Shown here: one piece after another, positions 8,793 through 17,227 of the stretch
Numbering within the stretch: the stretch's first letter is position 1
Layout of the letters: each line of letters begins with the position of its first letter
NCBI RefSeq assembly: GCF_000373245.1
Contig: NZ_KB890750.1
Location: forward strand, 486,930 to 550,929
DNA length: 64,000 nt
Direction of reading: 5' to 3'
Origin: Echinicola pacifica DSM 19836
GTDB taxonomy: Bacteria; Bacteroidota; Bacteroidia; Cytophagales; Cyclobacteriaceae
Translations under genes and position numbers: made by a program
Notes under the pieces: model-generated
The model's input: only the letters and a program-made list of their open reading frames with translations
What the model was told of the DNA's origin: nothing
The model's database searches: none

Positions 8793-9521
8793 TTATAGAA
8801 AATGTCTTTGGTAAAAGGCAATGGCACGATCCAAATCCAATTTGGTATCAATGGCCACGGCTTCATGAGTAGTTTCTACCATTTTGATCCGTACTCCATG
8901 TTCTAATAGCCGAAGCTGTTCTAACATTTCGGCCTTCTCCAGCATGGACTTTTCCCAGCCGGTATATTCCATCAGCATATCCTTCTTATAAGCATATACG
9001 CCTATATGTCTATAATAATTGGGCTGGTATTGGTCCCGGACAAAGGGAATGGGGCTTCTACTAAAGTACATGGCAAAGGAATTTTGATCCACGACCACCT
9101 TTACTGAGTTCGGGTTGATGACGTCCACTTCATCGTCTATTTTACGCATCATGGAAGCCACCTTCACTTGTGGATCGGCAAATACCTGCACCAAATTAGC
9201 CAGGGATTCTTTATCCTGAAAGGGTTCATCCCCCTGGACATTAACCACCACATCCGCCTCAATGGAGGCAATAGCTTCGGCTATCCTGTCTGAGCCACTT
9301 TCATGGATCTTGGTGCTAAAAAAAACTTCACCGCCCTCCTTTTTTATTTGCTCAGCAATAGACTCATGGTCTGTCACCACTATTACTTGATCAAAAAGCC
9401 CCGTAGCCACCGTACTCAAATAGGTCCTTACAATCACAGGCTTACCACAAAGATCAGAGGTGAGTTTTCCTGGAAATCGAGTTGCCCCAAATCGGGCCGG
9501 TATCATCGCTACTATTTTCAT
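8793..9521 (-). CDS. kdsB: CMP-KDO synthetase KdsB
   Basis: 3-deoxy-manno-octulosonate cytidylyltransferase (242 residues) activates KDO for lipid A-core synthesis in the cytosol. Motifs are the N-terminal nucleotide-binding PARFGATRFPGK, then GSDRIAEA and VVNVQGDEPF. Length is typical. Its presence shows the organism makes KDO-containing lipopolysaccharide in addition to the capsule-type locus further right. A 16-bp perfect palindrome lies 31 nt upstream of the start. Confidence 0.95.
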   Translation of the reverse strand: MKIVAMIPARFGATRFPGKLTSDLCGKPVIVRTYLSTVATGLFDQVIVVTDHESIAEQIKKEGGEVFFSTKIHESGSDRIAEAIASIEADVVVNVQGDEPFQDKESLANLVQVFADPQVKVASMMRKIDDEVDVINPNSVKVVVDQNSFAMYFSRSPIPFVRDQYQPNYYRHIGVYAYKKDMLMEYTGWEKSMLEKAEMLEQLRLLEHGVRIKMVETTHEAVAIDTKLDLDRAIAFYQRHFL

Positions 9522-9552
9522 ACCGCAATGTTAAAAAAAATCCTGCGATTTA

Positions 9553-9568
9553 TGCATTTTAAAATGCA
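9553..9568. promoter_or_regulatory. 16-bp perfect palindrome upstream of kdsB
   Basis: TGCATTTTAAAATGCA is a perfect self-complementary 16-mer located 31 nt before the kdsB start codon. It could be an operator. No promoter boxes can be assigned with confidence around it. Confidence 0.35.
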
Positions 9569-9691
9569 AAATCCACCGGAATAGATAGTTCATATCTTAT
9601 CAAGTCGGCCTGCTGTGAAGGCTTTAATTCCTTAGGGCAGAGCAAAATCAAGTCATTCGCTAATCTTTATTTATAATTAATTCAATTTAAT

Positions 9692-9787
9692 ATAACCAAA
9701 TTATATTTTTTAGATTTTTACTTATACCAATTCTAAATTCCGATTTCCTCGTTTAATCAAGGAACTTTATTCTAATAATTTGGTTAT
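9692..9787. promoter_or_regulatory. 13-bp inverted repeat at the ferritin promoter
   Basis: ATAACCAAATTAT (9692-9704) recurs as its perfect reverse complement at 9775-9787, 70 nt apart. The right arm runs into TATGTTTG (9785-9792), a good -7 element 38 nt before the ferritin ATG. A regulator bound at both arms, or a long RNA hairpin, would affect ferritin expression. Confidence 0.45.
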
Positions 9788-9829
9788 GTTTGTTAAAGAG
9801 ATCAGAAAATAAATAAAACAGATATAGCT

Positions 9830-10381
9830 ATGAAAACGAAAGAAAAAAAAGAAATCGTGACCCTTCAGAGGTCATTACTTCACGATACAGAGGAGATGCT
9901 GAATAAGCAAATCGAAATGGAGGGTATTTCCTCTGCCTCTTATTTGTCTATGGCCTCATGGTGTGATATGATGGGCTATAATAATGCAGCAAAACTCCTT
10001 TATACCCATGCCGAAGAGGAAAGACAGCATATGCTGAAACTCTTCCATTATATTAATGAGGCGGGTGGATTGGCCATTCAACCAGAAATTACTGGCATTA
10101 AGCATCACTTCAATTCCCTGAAAGAGATATTCCAACTTACTTTAGAGCATGAAATTCAAGTGACTAAGTCCATTAATATCATTGTAGATCATTGCTTTGG
10201 GGTGAAAGATTTTGCCACCTTTAGCTTTATGCAATGGTATGTTACCGAGCAGAGAGAAGAAGAAACTTTGGCTAGAAGAGCTCTCGAGCTTTTCGATATC
10301 ATCGGTGAAGAAGGCATTGGACTATGGACCATTGATCAGGAATTAGGTAAATTACATGATGCTAGCGCTGACGCGCAGTAG
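9830..10381 (+). CDS. ftnA: Nonheme bacterial ferritin
   Basis: This 183-residue iron-storage protein forms a 24-subunit cage in the cytosol. The four-helix bundle carries ferroxidase residues in QIEMEGISSASYL (helix A), HAEEERQHM (helix B), LEHEIQVT (helix C) and TEQREEE (helix D). No haem-ligand Met of the bacterioferritin type is evident, so it is a FtnA-like ferritin. A Lys/Glu-rich N-terminal extension of about 20 residues precedes the fold. It is monocistronic, with a strong terminator. Confidence 0.94.
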   Translation: MKTKEKKEIVTLQRSLLHDTEEMLNKQIEMEGISSASYLSMASWCDMMGYNNAAKLLYTHAEEERQHMLKLFHYINEAGGLAIQPEITGIKHHFNSLKEIFQLTLEHEIQVTKSINIIVDHCFGVKDFATFSFMQWYVTEQREEETLARRALELFDIIGEEGIGLWTIDQELGKLHDASADAQ

Positions 10382-10403
10382 TAATAGCTGATAATCCTAT
10401 ATT

Positions 10404-10435
10404 AAAGCGACTCTCCTATGAGTCGCTTTTTTTTT
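10404..10435 (+). terminator. Intrinsic terminator of ferritin
   Basis: A 10-bp perfect stem AAAGCGACTC/GAGTCGCTTT with a TCCTAT loop is followed by T9. Confidence 0.94.
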
Positions 10436-10655
10436 GCTGATATTTTGATTCAGATATCGCCATTACTCCTCAAAACCCCTAAGCCTAGTCAACAAATTTT
10501 GCCCGTTCCTACCCTTTCCCTTTTTATTATTTCCAGTTCGCAACACCCTAAAGATTAAATCACGAAATCAATGGCTTGATATTTGACTTTATTTTTTACT
10601 TATATTAGGTAATGCATACTTGTTTAAAATTCAACAAAAACCAAATAGCCAAAAT

Positions 10656-11054
10656 ATGATCGATACCTTATTGAAAATAGAGAAATCAGCAAAGATGGCC
10701 TTGAGGTACCTTATCGTACTCTTTTGGGCGGTCATCTTAATCAAATCACTTTTCTTTGCTGGCACTGCTCAAGAGCACTTCGTCATGGAAAATGCGCTAT
10801 GGAGTATAGCAGGACTTATTACGGGCATACTTCTATTGTTTCATTTAAGCCAGCCACGATTGGCCATCATAGGCGGAGTAGCGAGTGCGCTTTACACATT
10901 TATATTATCCATCATTGCCTTTTTGAGCCCACCAATGGCCTTGTTGAATGGATTATTTTGGTTAATATTTTGTACCTCATCAATTATATTGACGGGAGAA
11001 TCTTTAAAAGAAATGATCAAGAAAAGGATCACAAAGCCATTTCCAAAACGCTAA
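10656..11054 (+). CDS. Unknown four-helix membrane protein
   Basis: This 132-residue inner-membrane protein shows about four hydrophobic helices (residues ~17-35, 45-62, 66-88 and 90-108) and a basic C-terminal tail. I chose ATG 10656 because the only upstream in-frame start is TTG at 10620 with a non-hydrophobic 12-residue extension. No family is recognised; the layout resembles small DUF membrane proteins of this phylum. It has no operon partner. Confidence 0.6.
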   Translation: MIDTLLKIEKSAKMALRYLIVLFWAVILIKSLFFAGTAQEHFVMENALWSIAGLITGILLLFHLSQPRLAIIGGVASALYTFILSIIAFLSPPMALLNGLFWLIFCTSSIILTGESLKEMIKKRITKPFPKR

Positions 11055-11264
11055 AAGCTAGCCACAATGTTTCTTTACAAATGAATTATCTTACTTATAT
11101 TCCTGTTTTCAAAATGTCTGCTTATAATCTACCTAAATAGTCGGCAATTTGGCCCATAATTATTAGGGGAGGTCAATTTTATATTCAGATCGTTTCATAT
11201 TTTAAAAGCATAGGCATAACTTAGGCTTTGGAAAAGAGAGAACTTAGAATAATTAGTAAGATTT

Positions 11265-12407
11265 ATGAAGAAATATAGTTTAAAAAGCTTTATCAGTAGC
11301 GCCATGGGATATTCATGTATCCTGGCGATAGCCGTGATAGCAGTCTCCTGTGAGACAAAAAGCACTACCGATCAAGCTGGTGAAGAAGCAGACACAGCCC
11401 AAAATACTATCAGCAAAATTGAGGATGCTCAGGCAGAACCTGGACAGAAGCAAGATGGAATGGTCTGGATACCTGGTGGGGAGTTTATGATGGGCACGGA
11501 CGAGGAAGATGCTTATCCGGCAGAAAAGCCAGCGGTAAAGCGTAGGGTAAATGGATTCTGGATGGATGAAACTGAAGTCACCAATGCTCAATACACCAAA
11601 TTTACAGAAGAAACAGGCTATATCACTGTGGCGGAAAGAGATTTGGATTGGGAAGAAATGAAGAAACAACTTCCTCCTGACACGCCTAAACCAGAGGAGT
11701 CCCTAATGAAAGCTGGATCTATGGTCTTCTTTCCTCCTTCTCAGCCTGTGGATAAGGGCGATATTTCTAACTGGTGGAAATGGGTAACTGGTGCTAACTG
11801 GAGACATCCAGAAGGTCCTGAAACTGATCTAAAAGGCAGAATGGACCATCCTGTCGTTCATATAGCTTATGAAGATGCTGTTGCTTATGCGGACTGGGCG
11901 GGCAAGCGTCTGCCTACCGAGGCCGAATGGGAATTTGCTGCTCGTGGTGGAATAATGAACAAAAGGTATTCCTGGGGTGATGAGTTGAGACCTAACGGTA
12001 AGATTATGGCCAACACCTTTCAAGGCAACTTCCCCAACGCAAATAAAGGTGAAGATGGCTTTATGGGCACCGCCCCAGTTAAAAATTTCGAGCCAAACCA
12101 ATACGGTTTATACGATATCATCGGCAATGTATGGGAACTTACCGATGATTGGTTTGACGCCATCAAATTTCAGCGTCTCGCTGGAAGCGCTCCAAAATTG
12201 GATGCAACCATGAATCAGTGCTATAACCCAACCAACCCCTATGCGCAGGAAAGAGTCATCAAAGGTGGATCTTACCTATGCTCTGACAACTACTGCATCA
12301 ACTACCGCCCTAGCGCCCGTCAAGGACACGCTTACGATAGTGGTACTTCTAATGTAGGCTTCAGATGTATCAAAGAAAGCCCATCGAAAACAGTAAGCTT
12401 AAAATAA
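11265..12407 (+). CDS. Lipoprotein formylglycine-generating enzyme (SUMF1/FGE family)
   Basis: This 380-residue protein has a type II signal peptide with lipobox Cys C29 (VIAVSC) and then a complete FGE-sulfatase domain (residues ~68-370). FGEs convert a Cys in type I sulfatases to formylglycine. Family motifs include MVWIPGGEFMMG, GANWRHPEGP, RLPTEAEWEFAARGG and GLYDIIGNVWEL. The copper-binding and catalytic Cys pair of true FGEs is present as C339 and C344 in GGSYLCSDNYC, unlike Cys-less relatives such as GldJ/GldK. It is predicted to act in the periplasm on secreted sulfatases; none is encoded in the window. Confidence 0.88.
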   Translation: MKKYSLKSFISSAMGYSCILAIAVIAVSCETKSTTDQAGEEADTAQNTISKIEDAQAEPGQKQDGMVWIPGGEFMMGTDEEDAYPAEKPAVKRRVNGFWMDETEVTNAQYTKFTEETGYITVAERDLDWEEMKKQLPPDTPKPEESLMKAGSMVFFPPSQPVDKGDISNWWKWVTGANWRHPEGPETDLKGRMDHPVVHIAYEDAVAYADWAGKRLPTEAEWEFAARGGIMNKRYSWGDELRPNGKIMANTFQGNFPNANKGEDGFMGTAPVKNFEPNQYGLYDIIGNVWELTDDWFDAIKFQRLAGSAPKLDATMNQCYNPTNPYAQERVIKGGSYLCSDNYCINYRPSARQGHAYDSGTSNVGFRCIKESPSKTVSLK

Positions 12408-12452
12408 AATATTAGCTAAGGAATATAAAGCTTCGCTTTATGCTCTTTATAC

Positions 12453-12496
12453 AAAAAAGGTCTTGAGTTAAATTAATAACTCAAGACCTTTTTTTT
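12453..12496 (+). terminator. Intrinsic terminator of the FGE gene
   Basis: A long perfect stem of 18 bp (AAAAAAGGTCTTGAGTTA with its complement) around AATTAA ends in T8. Confidence 0.95.
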
Positions 12497-12729
12497 AACC
12501 CATACTTGATATTGGCACCAGCTAAAGCCGGTTCTTTCATTATATAAAATGTATGGGCTTCCCGATCGCTAATCAGCTTAGTACATAAACTATTATTATA
12601 CCTATAGACGCTATTAAGCAGTCTCAGAAAGAGGCTTGAAATGGATACGATTCGGAAATACTTCCATCCCTTCTAAAAAGAATAGGTTTCAAGGAAATCA
12701 TATCGTTCCCCTTCACCGGGAGAGCTTGG

Positions 12730-12772
12730 AAATAGAAAGGCCGCAGTCCTAAGAACTGCGGCCTTTCTATTT
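12730..12772. terminator. Bidirectional hairpin terminator
   Basis: An 18-bp perfect stem (12730-12747 with 12755-12772) carries a GGCCGCAGT core. It sits 42 nt beyond the stop of the minus-strand LRR gene and faces the plus-strand FGE gene. It most likely ends the LRR operon. Confidence 0.88.
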
Positions 12773-12813
12773 ATTATTAGGAAAAGATCAAAGCTTCCTG
12801 TTAAAGTATAGTA

Positions 12814-15261
12814 TCAATAATACCGAACTTCACATTCTGGATTAGATTCTTTGAATGAGGCGATTTGTCTGCTATTGATCCGTGTATTAAAGCAAATCAA
12901 TCGCTTGATATTTCTGAGGTCTTCTATTTCATTAATGCTTTTCACATTGGTGCTGGCAATATCCAATTCTTCCAAACTTGTCATGGTATCCAGTCCACGG
13001 AGCCTTTTGATACTGGTTCCCGACAGGATCAAGCGCTTAAGGTTAGTGAGTCCTTCCAAGGGGCGTAAGTCTTCCACACCGGTATTTGAAAGGTCCAGGG
13101 ACTCTAAGGTGGTGAGGCCCGCCATAGGTTCTAAACCGACCACAGGTGATTGGGAGATTTTCAACACTTTGAGCACCTCCATCTGAGTCAGGTCGGAGAT
13201 ATCATTCAATGGTACATCATGAATATTGAGTTCCTGAAGATTGATGAAAGTCACCAGTGGTCTCAAATCACGAATACTCTTTTTCTCAATCGCCAATTTC
13301 CTCTTTGAGGTAATTTGGTGAAGTTCTTCAGTAGATGGATTCGTATCGATATCGTATTGCTCCACGAAAATCGTCTGCCAGTCGCCATCCAACTGTTCCC
13401 ACCAGCTCTTCAGGGCGGAGGATCTAAAGATCACCGTTGCCTCTGGTACCTGCTGGAGCAGCGCTTGCACCTCCCATTTAGCCACCTCGGTACCATCCAC
13501 ATTCAGGTAATCCAAGGACTTGAGGGATTTTAATGGCGCTATACTCTTCACCAGAGTTTTATTCAAAGACAGGTATTCCAATCCGCCAATCCCTGAAAAA
13601 TCCTCCAAGCCTGCTATTGGCGTACCATTGGCAGAGACCATTTTCAGCGTTTTTAAATCCCGAATAGGGCTAGTTTCATGCACTTTGGTCTGATCTATAT
13701 TCAGAGCAATAAGTTTCTTAAACTTGATTACCGGGCGCAGGTTAATGATATCGCTATTGGACAGGTCCAAAGAATCCATGGAAACGATCCTTCCCACCTG
13801 CTCCACGCTAGGCATTCCTGCTCCTGCTTCTGGTATATAAGTCCTGAGGACCTTCTCCCAGCCTTCCGGAAGGGAAGTCCACCAAGCTTGTAGATTTTCG
13901 ACATTATGTATCAGCAACACCCTTCGGTTTTTTCGGGCATAGTCATCAGCATGGTCTTCGGTCACCTCGGTCCTATCCGCATAGATGGTGGCCAGACCGG
14001 TTTTCTGATCCAGCGGGCTTAGGCTGTTGATCGCCGTTTCATTGATCCGGATCACTTTGAGCTTCTCCAGCTCCTTCAGCGGGCTGAGATCAGTGATATT
14101 GGTTCTCGATACGTTGATCTCCTCCAGGGAAGTCAGCTGTGCCAATTTGTCGAAGTTGATCAAATAGTTTCCTTGGATTTCCAGCTTTTTTAATTGGCTT
14201 AGATCCTGGATGGTTTCGATATTATTGAGACCACTTCGTTCTAGATTCAATTCTTCCAAGTTCTGAAATGAATTGAACACCCCAAAGCTCATAAGTGGGG
14301 TATTGACAGCTTTCAGGACTTTCAATTTTGGCAGTCTGTTAAGATCGTCAATATTACTAATCAGGGTATTGGAGATATCGAGGTATTCTAAGCTTTCGGA
14401 ATACTTAATAAACTGTATATCGGCAGTAGGGGTATTAGACACGTCCAGGTAAGTCAGGAAAGTGACATTACTGATCGGTCCAAGATCCTGGATCATGGTA
14501 TTGGAGAGATCAATAAACTTAATGTCTCGCAGGGCTTCCAATGGGGACAGGTCCTGAATAAGTTCATTGCCACTAAGGTCCAGCGAGTCTAAACCGCTGA
14601 TCAGATTCAGATGATCAATGGTAATAGAATCTTCCATTAGGGAAAATTCCGTTCTAAAATAAGTTTCCCATTCCAGGGAAAGGTTTTCCCACCATTCGGC
14701 TAGTTCCTTATCTCTGGAGAGTTTGGTGGTATAGATACTGGCAATTTTCAATTCGCTGGATTTGCCATTCAGGTTGACCTCCACAAATCGGGGTTTGGTA
14801 TTATCGATCTTCTCCCCTTTCAGGCCGGTGGCGCTGAGGGTACGGTCCATGGATACCAGAAATGACAATTCGCCATTATCACGAAGAAAGGGCTTAACGT
14901 CTCTTACTTTAAATTTGAATTGGGCATCTTTGAAGAAGAATTCCACATCTTTTAGGTAGGCGGGAACATCCTTATTGGTAATTACCTGACGGTCCAGGAT
15001 TAGGTCATCTTCTACCTGCACCTTCCCATCTCTAAAAATTTTCTTATAGCTTTCGGTAATAATGACGTCTTTATCCCGAGCAGGGGTACTTTCGCTTCCC
15101 ACAGTATTGAGGAAATACTCCAAAAACTGAATCTGATCTTCCACTTTTTGTGAAAAATCTTTAATTTCCTGTTTTGAATATCCGCCCATATCCTGGGCGC
15201 TGACCGCTAGTGGGAGCCCCACCAGCAATACAAAGACGATGAATAAGCTATTCCTGATCAT
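12814..15261 (-). CDS. Secreted leucine-rich-repeat protein with three WW-LRR modules
   Basis: This 815-residue protein has a signal peptide (residues 1-22) and then an N-terminal alpha/beta domain (~25-180). Three modules follow, each opened by a WWxxL...W cap (WW at 190, 460 and 620) and followed by SDS22/internalin-like 22-residue repeats (about 218-440, 489-600 and 652-815). Repeat cores read LDLSNTxIxDLxPL. LRRs of this type bind proteins. No anchor, sortase motif or type IX C-terminal domain is evident, so it is likely periplasmic or surface-bound through partners. It is the last gene of a four-gene operon and overlaps the preceding gene by 14 nt. Confidence 0.9.
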   Translation of the reverse strand: MIRNSLFIVFVLLVGLPLAVSAQDMGGYSKQEIKDFSQKVEDQIQFLEYFLNTVGSESTPARDKDVIITESYKKIFRDGKVQVEDDLILDRQVITNKDVPAYLKDVEFFFKDAQFKFKVRDVKPFLRDNGELSFLVSMDRTLSATGLKGEKIDNTKPRFVEVNLNGKSSELKIASIYTTKLSRDKELAEWWENLSLEWETYFRTEFSLMEDSITIDHLNLISGLDSLDLSGNELIQDLSPLEALRDIKFIDLSNTMIQDLGPISNVTFLTYLDVSNTPTADIQFIKYSESLEYLDISNTLISNIDDLNRLPKLKVLKAVNTPLMSFGVFNSFQNLEELNLERSGLNNIETIQDLSQLKKLEIQGNYLINFDKLAQLTSLEEINVSRTNITDLSPLKELEKLKVIRINETAINSLSPLDQKTGLATIYADRTEVTEDHADDYARKNRRVLLIHNVENLQAWWTSLPEGWEKVLRTYIPEAGAGMPSVEQVGRIVSMDSLDLSNSDIINLRPVIKFKKLIALNIDQTKVHETSPIRDLKTLKMVSANGTPIAGLEDFSGIGGLEYLSLNKTLVKSIAPLKSLKSLDYLNVDGTEVAKWEVQALLQQVPEATVIFRSSALKSWWEQLDGDWQTIFVEQYDIDTNPSTEELHQITSKRKLAIEKKSIRDLRPLVTFINLQELNIHDVPLNDISDLTQMEVLKVLKISQSPVVGLEPMAGLTTLESLDLSNTGVEDLRPLEGLTNLKRLILSGTSIKRLRGLDTMTSLEELDIASTNVKSINEIEDLRNIKRLICFNTRINSRQIASFKESNPECEVRYY

Positions 15262-16090
15262 AAATGTATTTTAAGATAACTTCTTTTTCTTCCTCATTCT
15301 TAACCTTGATAAGGTTACTGATTAACCAACCGGTATTAAATCCCGGGCGGTTAAACTGATTCACCTCAAAATACCATCCATCCACTTGGAAGAAGTGGAA
15401 TTTGACGCCGTTTACAGTTTCGAATTTTATATTACCATTTTTTATCTCATAGAGAAATAAGGTGAGGTAATCGGGGGTAAATCCGTCTGCTGTATAGGAC
15501 TCGGGAGTTTTCCCATCCTGCAGCGCTTTCCTTAGGTTCATAAAATCCAGCTCATGCGATAGCGGATGCAGAAACGGTTTTTTATTTCCTTCAGGCTTAT
15601 TAAAATATTGCTTAAATGGATCAAAGGAGATCTTATCAATCACCCATTCATATCCAAGGCCTTCTTCTTCCAGCTTCATATATAGAGTGACTGGAGTCCT
15701 TTTTCCTTTATAGGTAAAGAAGGAGGATACTTCAGCAAACCAATTGCCTCGGTGAAAGCTTAAATATTGGGGGTAATTTTCGGCATTGACGACGGTGATA
15801 AACTCTTGTTTGAGTTCCTTAGTCACCTGCGAGGTCTCGTTGTCAAAAAGTATATTAATGAATTTACCTCTTAGTTCTCTATCGTGGTAGCGAGCATCAC
15901 CGGGGTTGAATCGGGTCTGCCCATCTTCACTTTCTTCGGCGTTGAACCGGCGAAAGAATTGGTTTAGTTGTTTGGTAGAAGCGGCAAATCTGCCATCATC
16001 CTTAACTTGTCCGGGGCTGGGATAACCCTGCCCCGGAGCAAATTTTATAGATGAAATGATTAGTACTAGGATTAAGCTTATTTTCTTCAT
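15248..16090 (-). CDS. Exported protein of unknown function (280 aa)
   Basis: A signal peptide (residues ~1-20, ending FAPGQG) precedes about 260 residues of mixed alpha/beta sequence, with aromatic-rich strands such as GNWFAEVSSFFTYKG and GWYFEVNQFN. I recognise no domain. The gene overlaps both neighbours (4 nt with the upstream gene and 14 nt with the LRR gene), which points to coupled translation and a shared function. It is predicted periplasmic. Confidence 0.75.
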   Translation of the reverse strand: MKKISLILVLIISSIKFAPGQGYPSPGQVKDDGRFAASTKQLNQFFRRFNAEESEDGQTRFNPGDARYHDRELRGKFINILFDNETSQVTKELKQEFITVVNAENYPQYLSFHRGNWFAEVSSFFTYKGKRTPVTLYMKLEEEGLGYEWVIDKISFDPFKQYFNKPEGNKKPFLHPLSHELDFMNLRKALQDGKTPESYTADGFTPDYLTLFLYEIKNGNIKFETVNGVKFHFFQVDGWYFEVNQFNRPGFNTGWLISNLIKVKNEEEKEVILKYIYDQE

Positions 16091-16665
16091 GCGGAAGTTT
16101 CGGTCACTCTAATGTCACCCAGCATTACATCCCAGAACTCGATCGTTCTGCCAGCTACCTGAGTTTGTTTTTTCTCTACGTAGATGGTGATATCTTTTTT
16201 GGTGGTATCCTTATAGTTAAGGCCAGTCTCAGCAGAAGTTCCTTCGAATCTCTGATAAACGGTCACAACACCAACATATCTACCGTCAGGCTGTCTCTCT
16301 AAGTCAGAGATATAATGGATATCATACCAGCTGATAGACACTTGGTCATAATTAAGCGCCATAAGACGTTCGAAATATCTTCTCACTGGATAGTAAGCCA
16401 CTTCTTTGGAGTTTACAGAAGAAACACCCATTTCGGATCCTGGAGAGAATAATTCCTCAGCACGGTCCATTACACGGTTAGCTTCAGAAAACTGCGTGTC
16501 TTTGCTACCGATGATGCTGATATATTTACTTAAATCCTTTACTTTTTCCAAGGCCAAGGAATCAATTGCCTGTTTTCTTTGAGGGCTGATATTATCTGAC
16601 TGTGCAGAAACGGTCAGTGTAGCCGCAAAGAACAATAGGATAAATGCTTGAATGTATCTTTTCAT
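16087..16665 (-). CDS. Exported protein of unknown function (192 aa)
   Basis: A signal peptide (residues 1-21, cut after VSA) is followed by a ~170-residue domain. Its layout (helical LSKYISIIGSKDT, then VRRYFERL, then strands and IEFWDVMLGDIRVTE) resembles the N-terminal domain of the LRR protein in the same operon. A compact NTF2-like fold is possible but not shown. The stop overlaps the next start by 4 nt. Confidence 0.72.
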   Translation of the reverse strand: MKRYIQAFILLFFAATLTVSAQSDNISPQRKQAIDSLALEKVKDLSKYISIIGSKDTQFSEANRVMDRAEELFSPGSEMGVSSVNSKEVAYYPVRRYFERLMALNYDQVSISWYDIHYISDLERQPDGRYVGVVTVYQRFEGTSAETGLNYKDTTKKDITIYVEKKQTQVAGRTIEFWDVMLGDIRVTETSA

Positions 16666-16691
16666 AATTTCTTTATTCTGAGTTGGAGATA

Positions 16692-17156
16692 TTAACGTCT
16701 ACGAAGTTCGAGTTCTGTGATTTTTCCGCTACCATCAAGCCTAATATCACTGATGAAGTTTAAGTTCTTCTTCGTGTCTTTAAGGTAATTGAGGTACTTC
16801 ACAATGGTGGTAGGCTCATCATAATCCTTGATACCATTTTCTTCATGAATGACGATCAACACAGGAGTGTTTTGATTAGAAAACATACTCAATGCTTCCT
16901 GAATGGAACTGTTCGCACTTTGTACGCTACTTGCATTGGCGATAGTGGAAAAATAATTTTCTAGCTTTCCTACGGCTACTTCGTCAGCGCTAGGCGCTGC
17001 AGGAGCTGGGGCGGGTGTGGTCTCCTCAACTGGTGCCGGTGCTGGAGCTGCTTCTACTACTTTCTTTTTGCTTTTACAAGCGCCCATAGCCAGCAATCCG
17101 AAAAGTGCTACTGTTGCCAGCCTGGTCAGTGGTGATTTAAAACTGCTTTTTTTCAT
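16692..17156 (-). CDS. Small lipoprotein with Pro/Ala linker, unknown
   Basis: This 154-residue protein has lipobox Cys C27 (LLAMGAC), then a Lys patch, an APAPAP/Glu-rich flexible linker (~35-58) and a compact C-terminal domain (60-154). That domain contains KLENYFSTIANASS and IVKYLNYLKD, a pattern like the other small proteins in the operon. It is predicted to be anchored in the outer or inner membrane and is the first gene of the operon, 26 nt before the 192-residue protein gene. Confidence 0.72.
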   Translation of the reverse strand: MKKSSFKSPLTRLATVALFGLLAMGACKSKKKVVEAAPAPAPVEETTPAPAPAAPSADEVAVGKLENYFSTIANASSVQSANSSIQEALSMFSNQNTPVLIVIHEENGIKDYDEPTTIVKYLNYLKDTKKNLNFISDIRLDGSGKITELELRRR

Positions 17157-17227
17157 GTTAAATTTATTGTTATTAATTGTGACGGTAATTTATTTCCGGC
17201 AAATGCCTTTCATCAAAAAGCATTCCA

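Larger units (their letters stand above)
9522..9829. other. Divergent intergenic region kdsB / ferritin
   Basis: This AT-rich 308-bp region contains the palindrome near kdsB and the inverted repeat near ferritin, both listed separately. No gene is seen. Confidence 0.5.
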
